A stretch of 64,000 nucleotides of DNA. It comes from Streptomyces sp. UW30. GTDB taxonomy: Bacteria; Actinomycetota; Actinomycetes; Streptomycetales; Streptomycetaceae. A program made the translations under genes and the position numbers. A model generated the notes under the pieces. That model made no database searches and was not told the DNA's origin. It saw nothing but the letters and a program-made list of their open reading frames with translations. Of this stretch, positions 17,510 to 27,851 are shown in pieces; position 1 is the stretch's first letter; every line of letters starts with the position of its first letter. The stretch is from assembly GCF_008042075.1 (NCBI RefSeq), contig NZ_RDBN01000049.1, positions 32,277 to 96,276 on the forward strand, in the 5' to 3' direction.

Positions 17510-18475
17510 TCAGGTGCGGGCGGGGACCATGCGCTCAGCGCGCGCGAGGGCGCGCCGCTGCATCCGCAGGCGGGCGTCGAGGACGTCGCCGTACTTTCCG
17601 GCCAGTTCGCCGACGTAATGGGCCTCGCGCCGCTCGCCGATCGAGCGGAGGGAGACGGAGCGGGCACAGGTGGCGTCAGCGACCGCGATCCGCGTCTCGT
17701 TCGCGAAGGTCCTGGCCTCCTCGGCCCGGGTCTGCTCCGCGCTGTGCTCGCGCACGGATCGGCGGGCCGCGGCAGGGTCGGGGAAGGGGTGGCCCGCCTT
17801 GCCCATACAGCGCGACCAGGCGCCCACCGCGCTCTTGAACTCCTTGTCGCGCAGCAGCTTGCCCACGTACAGGGGACGCAGGTTGCTGACGGTCGCGTCG
17901 GAGCGGAACCATGCCGCCGGATCGCCGTACAGCATCTTCTCGACCTGGCCGGCGCAGCCGCCGGACCGCTTGGTGATGGTGCCGCCGGACGGTGTCCGCG
18001 ACGTCAGCAGTACGGCGTCCTGACCGCCGTCCATCGCGATGTCGTACGCCTTCTGGCGCGGGCGGGAAAGGGTCTTGCGGTAGGCGATGTTGGGGTTGCG
18101 CAGGCGGGCGCGGTCCTCCTTCGCCGTGATCCGGCTGCCGTAGCCGTGGCTGCGCGCCCAGTCGACGTCGTCCTGGACGTAACCGACCGGCCGGCTCTCC
18201 TCCAGGCTCAGCGACTTTTCCTCCCAGAAGCGGAAACCCTGCTTCCTCATGCAGCGCGCGACGAGGTGCTGCTCGGCGTCGGAGATCCGCAGGTCCTGGG
18301 CGTAGGTGAGCTTCTCGCCGGCCGGCGAGGCGCGGTGGGCCGCGTCGGTGCCCGCCGTGCATCCGGTCAGGACGAGCGAGACCAGCGCGGCGATCGCCCC
18401 CACCGTGGTGGTCGCGCGTCGCGTGCTGCGTCCACTCGATACCACCGTCCGGCGTGGGCCGTCGGCCCGCTTCAT
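17510..18475 (-). CDS. Lipoprotein of unknown function
   Basis: A 321-residue lipoprotein. The signal ends in LVLTGC, with Cys as the lipidated residue. The mature domain is largely helical with paired cysteines (ARCMRKQGF, RSGGCAGQ, WSRCMGKAG, DATCARS). The CMRKxGF and CMxKxGxPFPDP patterns are common in uncharacterised actinobacterial lipoproteins. ATG at 18475 is preferred because GGGAG lies 7 bases upstream; an ATG at 18481 is the alternative. Upstream DNA is IS3 debris. Confidence 0.75.
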   Translation of the reverse strand: MKRADGPRRTVVSSGRSTRRATTTVGAIAALVSLVLTGCTAGTDAAHRASPAGEKLTYAQDLRISDAEQHLVARCMRKQGFRFWEEKSLSLEESRPVGYVQDDVDWARSHGYGSRITAKEDRARLRNPNIAYRKTLSRPRQKAYDIAMDGGQDAVLLTSRTPSGGTITKRSGGCAGQVEKMLYGDPAAWFRSDATVSNLRPLYVGKLLRDKEFKSAVGAWSRCMGKAGHPFPDPAAARRSVREHSAEQTRAEEARTFANETRIAVADATCARSVSLRSIGERREAHYVGELAGKYGDVLDARLRMQRRALARAERMVPART

Positions 18476-18538
18476 CGGCATGCTCCCGGGGCAAGGTCGA
18501 ACTGGCGTGGAGGGCTTCCCCCGAAGCGTGGACACCGT

Positions 18539-18888
18539 TTGATCTCTCTTTCAGGCCGGCGTTGAAGCTCTCCGCAGCGGCATTGTCCGCGCTTGTGCCG
18601 ACCGCTCCGCACGAGCGGGTCACGCCGAGACTGCGGTACACCTTCGCGAACCTGTTCCTAGTGAAGGGCACGGGGGGCGGCCCCGGGTACCTGACATCTG
18701 TCAGGGTGCCCGGCCCAGGGCCTGTCGTTTGGATCACGGATGGTGGTGCGGACCTTCGCCCGCGCCAGGCGGGCCTGGGCAGCCTTCAGCCACTGGTAGA
18801 ACCCGGACCGGGAGACCTCCAGCACCCGGCACAGCCGCTCGACGCCGAACGCGCCGCGATGATCCTCAACGAACTGGACACGGCTCAC
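18539..18888 (-). pseudogene. IS3-family transposase (orfB) remnant with internal deletion
   Basis: The N-terminal piece (18888 down to about 18770) reads MSRVQFVEDHRGAFGVERLC and RSGFYQWLKAAQARLARA, typical of IS3 orfB. The next recognisable piece (about 18670-18539) reads FAKVYRSLGVTRSCGAVGTSADNAAAESFNAGLK, spanning the final catalytic Glu region, in another frame. The rest of the integrase core, with two of the three DDE residues, is missing. No flanking inverted repeats were found. Confidence 0.8.
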
Positions 18889-18918
18889 CGTTGGTCTCGC
18901 CGCTACCAGCCCAACGAC

Positions 18919-19064
18919 AAGTACTGGTCGCCTTCAGGCGCCCGGCTCGCCACGTGCGGACGGAGGGCGGGGCGATCTCGTCCAGGTCTCTGCCGCCGAA
19001 CGTCGGCAGGATGTGCAGACGCAGCAGGCCGTCGTAGCGCTCGCAGCCCGCGACTTGGTGAAGT
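18919..19064 (-). pseudogene. Tyrosine integrase core-binding domain fragment
   Basis: An untracked minus-strand frame reads ERYDGLLRLHILPTFGGRDL, then DEIAPPSVRTWRAGRLKA. This matches the SAM-like N-terminal core-binding domain of phage-type tyrosine recombinases (YxxLLRxHILPxFG, I.P..VR.W). The catalytic domain is absent and no start codon precedes it. Confidence 0.65.
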
Positions 19065-19096
19065 CCCCTCGTCGGGAGCGGGCCGGCGTCCCGCTG

Positions 19097-19260
19097 CTAC
19101 GCCGAGTTCCGTCGGGCGCGCATGGCCCACAGGTATCCCGCCTGGAAGCGGCTCTGGGCGCCCAGTTCGACCATGGTGTCCGCGATGTGTCGGCGGCAGG
19201 TGCGAACGGACATGCCCAGGCGCAGAGCCCCACTCGCGCTCACCTTCCACCTGTACGAGG
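19097..19260 (-). pseudogene. LuxR-type HTH C-terminal fragment
   Basis: LGMSVRTCRRHIADTMVELGAQSRFQAG is the recognition and dimer-helix part of a LuxR/GerE DNA-binding domain, followed by a normal-looking stop at 19097. Everything N-terminal to it is lost. It is one of three gene fragments packed between the lipoprotein and the serine hydrolase. Confidence 0.65.
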
Positions 19261-19360
19261 AGGGACGCGTCACCAGCCATGTCAGGGCCTTGTGAGTCCC
19301 CCGCCCGGCGGATCGACCGGGGCCGGTCCCGCTGATGCCGACCAAGGAGGAGATACCGAC

Positions 19361-20502
19361 TTGAACGCCTATGAGCCACACCCGGTGCACGGGTGGACGG
19401 ACAGCGGGTACGAAGGAGTGCGCGCCGCCTTCGCCGACGTGATCGACGCACAGCCCGAGGCCCCTGGACAACAGCTGGCGGTGTACCGGGACGGACGGCT
19501 GGTGGTGGACCTCTGGGCGGGTCCGGAGGTGGACGGCGACTCGCTCTTCGGCGTGTACTCGGTGAGCAAGGGCGCGGTGTTCATGGTCGTCGCCCTGCTG
19601 GTCCAGGACGGAGTCCTCGACCTCAACCGGGAAGTGGCCGCGTACTGGCCGGAGTTCGGGCAGGCCGGCAAGGAGGACATCACCCTGCGGCAACTGCTGG
19701 CCCACCAGGCCGGCGTCATCGGCATCGACGAGCACTTCACCGTCGAGGAACTGGCCGACGACCGTGTGCTCGCCGAGCGGCTCGCCGCACAGAAGCCATA
19801 CTGGAAGCCCGGCACGGCCTTCGGCTACCACGGCCTGGTCATCGGCGCACTCGTCGGCGAGGTCGTACGCCGTGCCACGGGCCGGACCCTGCACGACTGG
19901 TGGGAGCACCGGGTGCGCCGCCCGCACGGGCTGGGCTTCCATCTGGGCCTGCCGCAGGATCTGGAACCCCGCTACCGGCCGATGCGACCCGCCGCCCCGG
20001 AGCCCGGACAGATCACCGCCCCCGAGGACCCCCGGAGGGCCAGGACCTGGGCGCCATCGCCTTCAGCACCCGGCACCTGCCCGACCTGGCCACCTTCTCG
20101 AACGTCCGGCGCGTCCGGGAACTCGGCCAGGGCTCGGCGGGCGGTGTCGCCTCCGCACGGGGTGCGGCGGGAGCGTACGCGGCTCTCCTCGGCGGTCTCG
20201 ACGGGACTCCGCCGCTGTTCACGGCGGATACGGTCGCCACGTTCACCCGGCCCCACTCGGTGGGGCCGGACCTCGTCACCAAGGCCGAGAGCCGGTTCAC
20301 GCTGGGCTTCCAGCTCTACGACGTCCGCTACCCTGCCCTCGGCTCCCACGCTTTCGGCCACTCGGGGGCAGCCGGCTCCGCCGCGTTCGCGAGCCCACGC
20401 CTCGGCATCGCGTACGCCTACGTCCGCGGCCAATTCGCCGTCGGCGACGCTGCGGACCGGGAGAACACACTGCTCATCAATGAGGTCCTGGCTGTTGGCT
20501 GA
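19361..20502 (+). pseudogene. Serine hydrolase (beta-lactamase / esterase EstB type) with one frameshift
   Basis: A TTG start at 19361 follows AAGGAGGAGAT. The first frame runs about 225 residues and has the family motifs YSVSK (SxxK nucleophile), FGYHG (Tyr position) and LLAHQAG. At the C-run 20029-20033 the homology jumps frame: DLGAIAFSTRHLPDLATFSN continues to a normal end at 20502 with GHSGAAGSAAFASP (the HxG-like motif). One extra C would restore a full protein of about 380 residues. It is either a recent pseudogene or a homopolymer error in the sequence. Confidence 0.8.
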
Positions 20503-20671
20503 GGCCGGCTCTGGGGAGTGCTGCCTCGTGGCGTCGGGCCGATGCCGGGATCGGTGATCCCACCAGGCAGGCACAGAACCTCTTCGGCCCCCAGGAGCGC
20601 CATCAGGCCATCGCGCATCTGCCGAGTGATCTCGACTCACGCGAGCCGGGACCCCTCCGAACGGGCGTGGA

Positions 20672-21664
<993 letters not shown>

Positions 21665-21769
21665 GTGAATATCCTTTCCTGATAAGGACCGACCCTTTAT
21701 TCGACGGCGGCGAGGCTCACCGTTTCCTTGAGGCCGGAGGCGATGAGGCGGGAATGCGCCGCCTGCAGT

Positions 21770-21819
21770 CCACTGTGCAGGAGCGCGACGAGGGTTACAA
21801 AAGGCACTTTTATGTTCCC
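21770..21819. promoter_or_regulatory. HxlR-type operator copy 1
   Basis: CCACTGTGCAGGA (21770-21782) and a 26-base block (21794-21819) with core ACAAAAGGCACTTTTATGT are repeated at 22809-22858 with the same 24-base offset. The core holds the dyad AAAAG-GCA-CTTTT. It lies about 130 bases upstream of the aldo/keto reductase start. Confidence 0.65.
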
Positions 21820-21875
21820 AAGTGACCCCGCACCGACTGCTGAGTGCGGTAACCCCGGTCATTTATGGAGCCGAA

Positions 21876-22646
21876 CTACTCGCGCATGGTCAGGCCGCCG
21901 TCCACCGACAGGATCTGGCCGGTGATCCAGCCGGACTCCGCGGACAGCAGGAAGGCGATCATGGAGGCGAGGTCCTCGGGCTCGCCGAGCCGCGGGAGCG
22001 CGGTCTTCGTCAGCAGGGCCTCGCGGACCTCGGGGGGCGTGCCGGCACGGACGTTCTCCGTGAGGACGACCCCGGGGGCGACGGCGTTGGCCCGGATGTT
22101 CTTCTTGCCCCACGCGTGAGCGGTGTGGCGGGTGAGGGCATGCAGGGCGATCTTGGACGAGGCGTATGCGGCGGGCGACGATTCCGGCTGCCACGCCGCC
22201 AGGGAGGAGACGTTGACGATCGAGCCGCCGCCCGAGGCGACCATCGCCGGCAGGCTCTCGCGGATCACGAGCCCGGCGCCGGTGACGTTGATCCGCATCA
22301 TCTCGGCCCACACCTCGGGATCCATCGTGTCGACGCCCTGGTCACGGGCCAGGAGGTCCGCGCCGACGGCGGCAGCCACGTTGGCGACGCCGTCGAGCCG
22401 GCCGAAGTGGTCGGTGGTCCGGGCGACCAGGGAAGCGATGGAAGCCTCGTCCCGAAGGTCGAACTGGACCGTGAGCAGCCGATCGGCCGCTTCCGCCGCC
22501 TGCTCGCGGGCCCGCGCGAGCTTCTCGGCGTCGGTACCGGCCGCTGACACCCGGGCACCTTCGGCCAGCAGCCGCCGCACGGTGGCCGCGCCGATGCCCG
22601 ATCCGCCTCCGGTGACGATGAAGACCTTGTCCTTGAGCCCTTCCAT
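21876..22646 (-). CDS. Short-chain dehydrogenase/reductase (SDR)
   Basis: A 256-residue classical SDR. TGGGSGIG is the cofactor loop; NVSS with YASSK (S-Y-K catalytic set) and a C-terminal SVDGG complete the fold. An Ala-rich NVAAAVG replaces the usual NNAG. The ATG at 22646 is preferred over 22658, which overlaps the AAAGGA ribosome site. It is divergent from HxlR across the operator at 22809. Confidence 0.9.
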   Translation of the reverse strand: MEGLKDKVFIVTGGGSGIGAATVRRLLAEGARVSAAGTDAEKLARAREQAAEAADRLLTVQFDLRDEASIASLVARTTDHFGRLDGVANVAAAVGADLLARDQGVDTMDPEVWAEMMRINVTGAGLVIRESLPAMVASGGGSIVNVSSLAAWQPESSPAAYASSKIALHALTRHTAHAWGKKNIRANAVAPGVVLTENVRAGTPPEVREALLTKTALPRLGEPEDLASMIAFLLSAESGWITGQILSVDGGLTMRE

Positions 22647-22808
22647 GGCTGGGCACATCCTTTCGGCTCGCGAGGGTGCGGCGCCGGCGCGGCAGGGGGG
22701 AACAGTGCCGGGGACGACGAGGCGGGAATACGCTGGAAGTGCCCGACGGTTGCCGCCCTGGGCGCAGAACGACCGCTTCGACCAGGGCGTTGACGCCTGG
22801 CGCGTAGG

Positions 22809-22858
22809 CCACTGTGCAGGAACGGAAAGAACGTTACAAAAGGCACTTTTATGTTCCC
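22809..22858. promoter_or_regulatory. HxlR-type operator copy 2
   Basis: Same two blocks as at 21770-21819; the 26-base block here is 22833-22858. It ends 25 bases before the HxlR GTG and lies about 165 bases upstream of the SDR start, so it can govern both directions. Confidence 0.65.
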
Positions 22859-22883
22859 GAGGAACATCGGAAGGGCGTCATCC

Positions 22884-23324
22884 GTGAACAGCGATGAGGG
22901 CCAGGCGGCCTCCACCGGCGAGGCGCGGGCGAACGTACTGCGCCTCTCGGGCCCGTGTGCGCGCTGGGACGAGCAGGACGCGGACTTCATCCGCGAGATC
23001 CTCGACCTGGTGGGCGACAAGTGGAGCATGCTGGTCATCGGCGCCCTGGCCGCCGGCGAGGCCCGCTACTCGGACCTCGACACCACGATCCCCGCCATCT
23101 CCCGTCGCATGCTCACCCTCACCCTCAAGCGCCTGCAGCGCGACGGCCTGGTCGACCGCACTGCCCACGCGGAGGTACCGCCCCGGGTCGAGTACTCCCT
23201 CACCGGCCTCGGCGCCTCCCTGCTCTCCGCCATCGAGCACCTGGCCGCCTGGAGCTCCGAGCATCACACCGAGGTCCGACGCCACCAGGAGGCGTACGAC
23301 AAGAGCGCCAGACACAGTGCGTAA
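22884..23324 (+). CDS. HxlR-family transcriptional regulator
   Basis: A 146-residue winged-helix protein. The HxlR pattern is intact: LVGDKWSMLVIGALAAGEARY, AISRRMLTLTLKRLQRDGLV and EVPPRVEYSLTGLGASL. The GTG at 22884 follows GGAAGGGCG; an upstream ATG at 22851 lies inside the operator repeat and is unlikely. HxlR proteins often sense reactive electrophiles such as aldehydes and quinones, which fits control of the adjacent aldo/keto reductase and SDR. Confidence 0.9.
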   Translation: MNSDEGQAASTGEARANVLRLSGPCARWDEQDADFIREILDLVGDKWSMLVIGALAAGEARYSDLDTTIPAISRRMLTLTLKRLQRDGLVDRTAHAEVPPRVEYSLTGLGASLLSAIEHLAAWSSEHHTEVRRHQEAYDKSARHSA

Positions 23325-23439
23325 CCGGCGTGAACAATCGATCATCGTTCGTGTGCAGCGCAGCATGACCGACGCCCCAACCTGCAGCCGCGAACGCCTC
23401 GTCGTCACCGGCCGACAGCTTCGCCGGCAAATGCCGTTC

Positions 23440-24642
23440 TCATACCTCGGCCGGGATCCGGGGCTCGCTCATCGCAGGCCTTGTGCGCAGCAGCCAACTG
23501 GTGACTCCACTCACCAGCAGCCCTGCGGCCGCCAGCACGGCGCCTCCCGCCGGGACCAGGAGCACGCTGTGCCCGCGTGCCAGGATGGCGCCCCCGAGCC
23601 AGCTGCCGAGCGCGATTCCGACGCAGAAGGCCGAATTGTTGACGGTGAGTGCCATCGCGGCCGACGTGGGGCCTGCGGAGGCGACGATCTGAGAGTTGAG
23701 CGCCGGGATGGTGGCGAAGTACGCGGCACCGAGAACGCAGAACAGGACGGCCACCGCCCAGGCGTTGTCGACGAGCAGGACGAGCAGGAGCAGGGCGGCC
23801 GCGGCGGTGCCCAGGGTCGTGAGTGCCGCGGCGGTCAGATGACGGTCTGCCGCCCGGGCGCCGAGCAGGTTGCCCGCGATACCGCCCAAACCGTAGAGCC
23901 AGAGAAGGACGGTGACGGTGGAGGACTCGAATCCGGCGACGTGCGTCAGGTAGGGAGACGCGTACGTGTACAGGGCGAACACACCACCGGTGCCCAGCAC
24001 GATGGCCGACGCGACAAGGATCATGGGGACCGGAATGGTGAAGCCGCGGCGGCTGTCCATGGCCTTGGGGTGGGCGCCGAGGTCCTCGGCCGGTGTCGGC
24101 TCGGGGACGTTGTGGCGCATGAGCAGCAGCGTCGACAGCAGACTGAGTACGGCCAACGCCCAAAACGTGGCACGCCAGCCCCAGTTGTCGCCGATCAGCG
24201 TTCCCGCCGGCACGCCGACGACAGTCGCGAGGCCGATGCCGAGAGTGACCTTGGCTCCTGACGCGGCCCGCCGGTGAGGCGGCGCCATGTCACGCGCGGA
24301 CGCGACAAAGACGGCGATGAGGGTGGAGTGGGCCAGAGCGCTCACGATCCGGCCCGCGACCAGCCACCCGAAACCCGGGGCGAGTGCGGCGATGACATTG
24401 CCGAGGATGAACACGCCCATCATGCCGGGCAGCAGGACGGCCCTGGGCAACCGGACGGTGAGGGCCGTCAGGCACGGGCCGGCGATCACCACGACCATCG
24501 CGTACACGCTGATCAGCATGCCGACGGCACTCAGGGATACGCCGACGTGGCCGGCGATGTTGGGAAGGATTCCGGCGATGACGCTTTCCGCGGTGCCGAC
24601 ACAGAAGGTGCAGAGCATCATCGCGAGGACGGGCAAGGGCAT
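23440..24642 (-). CDS. MFS transporter, DHA1 drug/sugar efflux type
   Basis: A 400-residue protein with twelve hydrophobic segments. The motif region GRIVSALAHSTLIAVFVASA and the second-half repeat are typical of AraJ/CmlR-like 12-helix exporters. GAGGAGCATCACC precedes the ATG. A drug or sugar-like product is probably exported. It could serve the adjacent cyclitol cluster, but that is inference from position only. Confidence 0.88.
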   Translation of the reverse strand: MPLPVLAMMLCTFCVGTAESVIAGILPNIAGHVGVSLSAVGMLISVYAMVVVIAGPCLTALTVRLPRAVLLPGMMGVFILGNVIAALAPGFGWLVAGRIVSALAHSTLIAVFVASARDMAPPHRRAASGAKVTLGIGLATVVGVPAGTLIGDNWGWRATFWALAVLSLLSTLLLMRHNVPEPTPAEDLGAHPKAMDSRRGFTIPVPMILVASAIVLGTGGVFALYTYASPYLTHVAGFESSTVTVLLWLYGLGGIAGNLLGARAADRHLTAAALTTLGTAAAALLLLVLLVDNAWAVAVLFCVLGAAYFATIPALNSQIVASAGPTSAAMALTVNNSAFCVGIALGSWLGGAILARGHSVLLVPAGGAVLAAAGLLVSGVTSWLLRTRPAMSEPRIPAEV

Positions 24643-24752
24643 GGTGATGCTCCTCAGAGGTGAGCCGCGGGACGCGCCGGCGCCGCGACGCGGGTTCGTG
24701 TCGCAGCGCCGGAGCGCGTGCCCACAGCCCGAATGGCTTCTGGCCGGGGCGC

Positions 24753-24788
24753 GTGCCCATGGCCCGGAGGGTCTCTGGCCATGGGCAC
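24753..24788. terminator. Hairpin terminator after the acyltransferase gene
   Basis: GTGCCCATGGCC (24753-24764) and GGCCATGGGCAC (24777-24788) form a perfect 12-bp stem just downstream of the acyltransferase stop. Confidence 0.75.
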
Positions 24789-24800
24789 ACGGCGAGGGGG

Positions 24801-26030
24801 TCAGGAAACGTCGGCGGTGACGGCCTTCTCGCTGTCCTCCCGGATCGGGGTCTTCGGCTCGGCGGGCAGGGCGGCGGCGCCCTTCGCCTCCCGGTCCCGG
24901 GCACGGGCCCGCGCTCGGCGCGACCAGGCGCGCATCGCCGGCCGCTCGACTCCCACGTACAGCAGCCAGGCCAGCAGCAGGCTCGCCGCGGCGACGAGCG
25001 CGGCGACCCCGACCGCCTCGACGGCGGAGTCGGCCTCCCGGAAACCAAGGCGTTCCTGTGTGAAGGACAGCAGCGTCTGATGTACCAGGTAGAAGGCGAA
25101 GGACACTTCACCGAGCCACACCCACACGCGGCCGCCGAGCGCTGTCCCCACGCCCTGTGCGTCCCGCGCCGCGGTCGCCGCGATGAGCAGGGCGAACGGG
25201 ATGACGACGACCGCGTTCAGGGAGAACAGGAAAGGCACCTTCAGGCTCACCGCGTAGCCGATCACGCTGAGGGCCAGGGCCGGCAGGACACCCAGCTTGA
25301 TCCACTTGCCGGAGAGCACGATCCGGGCCATCAGGATGCCGAGCGCGAAGTCGAGGACCCGGGTGGGCGGGAGGATGTAGACGAACCACATCTGGTTGAT
25401 CGAGTGGCCGTACAGCGGGGAGTTGGCGTGGTTCGGCCCGAACTCGACGCCTGCGGGGACGAGTTGGGCGATCAGCGGAAGGACCACGATCGTGGCGGCC
25501 ACACCGGTGGCCCACCACCACAGTCGACGGGCTTCGATCCGGCACGCCTTCCGGTGAAGTACCGGGAACAGCAGGTAGAAGACCAGTTCGCAGGAGAGCG
25601 ACCAGCTGGGGTTGTTGATGCTGAAGAACACGTCGTCGCGCGGTATCCACGCCTGGAGCAGGAAGAAGTTGGGCACGGCCCGGTCCAGGGTCGCGGAAGC
25701 CGACGCGTACAGGACGAGGGCGAGCACGAAGGTGACGACGTGGTTGGGGTAGATCTTCGCGAGCCGGCGGCCCCAGAAGGCGGGCGCGTTGTCCTTGTCC
25801 CTGGCCGACCAGGTCAGGACGAAGCCGCTGAGGATGAAGAAGAAGGTGACGCCCGCCCAGCCGCCGTTCTTCAGCGCGGCGGCGAACGGACCGTGCTCGC
25901 CTTCGGGGGCCGAATAGGCGTCGAGCAGTGACAGATGGAAGAGGAACACGAGGAAGGCGGCGAGGAACCGCATCCCGGTGAGGGACGAGAGCCGGGCAGC
26001 CGGCTCGGGCGTGGAACGGGCATGGGACAC
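24801..26030 (-). CDS. Acyltransferase 3 family membrane protein
   Basis: A 409-residue protein with about ten transmembrane helices. The family signature is RFLAAFLVFLFHLSLLD (catalytic His) followed by FFFILSGFVLTWS. These enzymes O-acylate sugars, macrolides or cell-surface glycans using cytoplasmic acyl donors. A GTG at 26030 with AGGTGG upstream is preferred to the GTG at 26039. It lies 54 bases downstream of the FAD oxidase on the same strand, so the two may be co-transcribed and act on one product. Confidence 0.88.
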   Translation of the reverse strand: MSHARSTPEPAARLSSLTGMRFLAAFLVFLFHLSLLDAYSAPEGEHGPFAAALKNGGWAGVTFFFILSGFVLTWSARDKDNAPAFWGRRLAKIYPNHVVTFVLALVLYASASATLDRAVPNFFLLQAWIPRDDVFFSINNPSWSLSCELVFYLLFPVLHRKACRIEARRLWWWATGVAATIVVLPLIAQLVPAGVEFGPNHANSPLYGHSINQMWFVYILPPTRVLDFALGILMARIVLSGKWIKLGVLPALALSVIGYAVSLKVPFLFSLNAVVVIPFALLIAATAARDAQGVGTALGGRVWVWLGEVSFAFYLVHQTLLSFTQERLGFREADSAVEAVGVAALVAAASLLLAWLLYVGVERPAMRAWSRRARARARDREAKGAAALPAEPKTPIREDSEKAVTADVS

Positions 26031-26084
26031 GAGGACCACCTGGATACGTGAGGAGACGGCGGGCGGCGTGGTGCCGGGCCGGGT

Positions 26085-27704
26085 CTAGGCAGGACGGATC
26101 GACTGGGCGTGCCGGAAGAAGCCGGTGGGATCCCAGGCGGCCTTGACCTTCTGGAGCCGCCGGTAGCCGTTCTTGTAGTAGAGGTCGTGCCAGGGGACGC
26201 CGGAGGTGTTCCAGCGGGGATCACCGAGGTCCACGTCGGCGTAGTTGACGAAGCATCCGTCGTTGATGTCGTTCGGCACCGGCACACCGCCGGTCGAGGC
26301 GAACATGTCGCGGTAGCACTCGCGGACCCAGCCGATGTTGGCCGCGTCGTCGGCCGCGTCGTTCCAGAGGGAGACGACCTGGTACTTCAGTACGGAGTCA
26401 CGCTGGGGCACCGCGGTGGCGTGGGCGCCGACCTTGTTCACCGCGCCTCCATAGGACGCGATCATCAGCAGAGCGCCGGGGTTGGCGAAGTCGTCACGCG
26501 TCAGATGCCGGTAGGCGGCCGCGATCTGCGCGTCCGTGTAGTTGCGTTTGGCGTAGACCGACTTGCCCTTGAACCTGACGGTGGGGTCGGGGCCGGTGAA
26601 GCCGGGCCACTGGGTCGCGTGCAGCCACGGCATACGCCGGTACTGACGTACCTGCGGCTTCACCCCCACACCGGCCGACACCGCGTCGATGTAGCCCTGC
26701 AGCATGCGCTCGGCGCCTGGAGCGCCGGCATCGACCAGTGAGTCGAGCACCACCGCCCCGGCCGACTTGTGGAAGGGCTTGAGCTGGCTGAACAGTGCGG
26801 TGTACGGGGAGTCGGGGGCGCTGTTGCGGGCATGCCAGTCGCCGTGGTTCCACATCAGCCGGGTGAAGCGGCTCTGGTTCAGGTCCTGCCAGGGCCAGGC
26901 GACCTCGCTCAGCCACACCTCACGGGGCGGGGCCGGTAGCTGATCGGCCGGTTCGGTGCCGACGGCGTCGGGCGAGCGCAGCCAGTAGCGGGTCACCACA
27001 CCGAAGTTGCCGCCGCCACCGCCGGTGTGCGCCCACCACAGTTCCCGGTTGGGGTCATCGGCCTCACGGGTGGCGGTGACCACGCGTGCCTTCTTGTCCG
27101 CTCCGACCACGACGATCTCGATGCCGTACAGATGGTCGACCGCGAGCCCGTCCCGTCGGCTCATCGAGCCGTAGCCGCCGCCCTGGATGTGTCCGCCGGC
27201 CGCGACGCTCGGGCAGTTGCCGGCCGGGAGGTAGACGCCCCAGCCCTTGTAGAGGCGCTCGTAGACACGGCCCAGGGGCACGCCGGGCTGTACGGCGAAT
27301 GCGCGGCGCTGTGCGTCGTACGAGACATCGGCCATCTGCGACAGGTCCAGGACGACGGCGATGTCCTCGTGGGTGGTGAAGTCCTCGTAGCAGTGGCCGC
27401 CGCTGCGTACGGCCAGCCGGCGTCCGGAGTCCACCGCGTCCTGGACGGCTCGCACGACCTCTTCGGTGGTGGTGACGAGGCGGATCTGTTCCGGGCTGCC
27501 GACCCAGCGCTGGTTGGTGCCGCGGCGCAGGTCGGCATAGCGGCGGTCCGCCGGGCCCACCAGGACCGGTTCGGCGGGCGCGGCCGCGGGTGCCTGCCGG
27601 AGTTCGGCCGCTCCTGCGGTGCCTTGTCCGGCCGTGCCGACCGCGAGGGCGCCGCCCGCGGCGGCCGTACCGGAGAGGAATATGCGGCGTTTCATGGTCT
27701 TCAT
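26085..27704 (-). CDS. TAT-exported FAD-linked oxidase (berberine bridge enzyme type)
   Basis: A 539-residue precursor. MKRRIFLSGTAAAGG is a twin-arginine signal. The FAD-binding PCMH fold follows: VRSGGHCYEDF carries the His that is often covalently linked to FAD, and VAAGGHIQGGGYGSMSRRDG lies opposite. The C-terminal BBE box is NYADVDLG..WHDLYYKNGYRRL. Members oxidise alcohols, sugars or amines with O2 outside the membrane. In the cyclitol cluster it is a candidate for a late ring oxidation. Upstream co-directional genes are the transaldolase-like and VOC genes. Confidence 0.88.
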   Translation of the reverse strand: MKTMKRRIFLSGTAAAGGALAVGTAGQGTAGAAELRQAPAAAPAEPVLVGPADRRYADLRRGTNQRWVGSPEQIRLVTTTEEVVRAVQDAVDSGRRLAVRSGGHCYEDFTTHEDIAVVLDLSQMADVSYDAQRRAFAVQPGVPLGRVYERLYKGWGVYLPAGNCPSVAAGGHIQGGGYGSMSRRDGLAVDHLYGIEIVVVGADKKARVVTATREADDPNRELWWAHTGGGGGNFGVVTRYWLRSPDAVGTEPADQLPAPPREVWLSEVAWPWQDLNQSRFTRLMWNHGDWHARNSAPDSPYTALFSQLKPFHKSAGAVVLDSLVDAGAPGAERMLQGYIDAVSAGVGVKPQVRQYRRMPWLHATQWPGFTGPDPTVRFKGKSVYAKRNYTDAQIAAAYRHLTRDDFANPGALLMIASYGGAVNKVGAHATAVPQRDSVLKYQVVSLWNDAADDAANIGWVRECYRDMFASTGGVPVPNDINDGCFVNYADVDLGDPRWNTSGVPWHDLYYKNGYRRLQKVKAAWDPTGFFRHAQSIRPA

Positions 27705-27851
27705 GGGGTGAGTCCTTGTGATCGTGAGGGGGCGCGCCCGAAGCGCCGGGTTCGGGGCAGCCGAACGCGCCGGGATGCGGCGAGGGCGTAGCGGGCACCG
27801 CGGGACGGCAATGGAGGCGGTCGAATGAACCGTGAGCGACGGAGAAACGCG

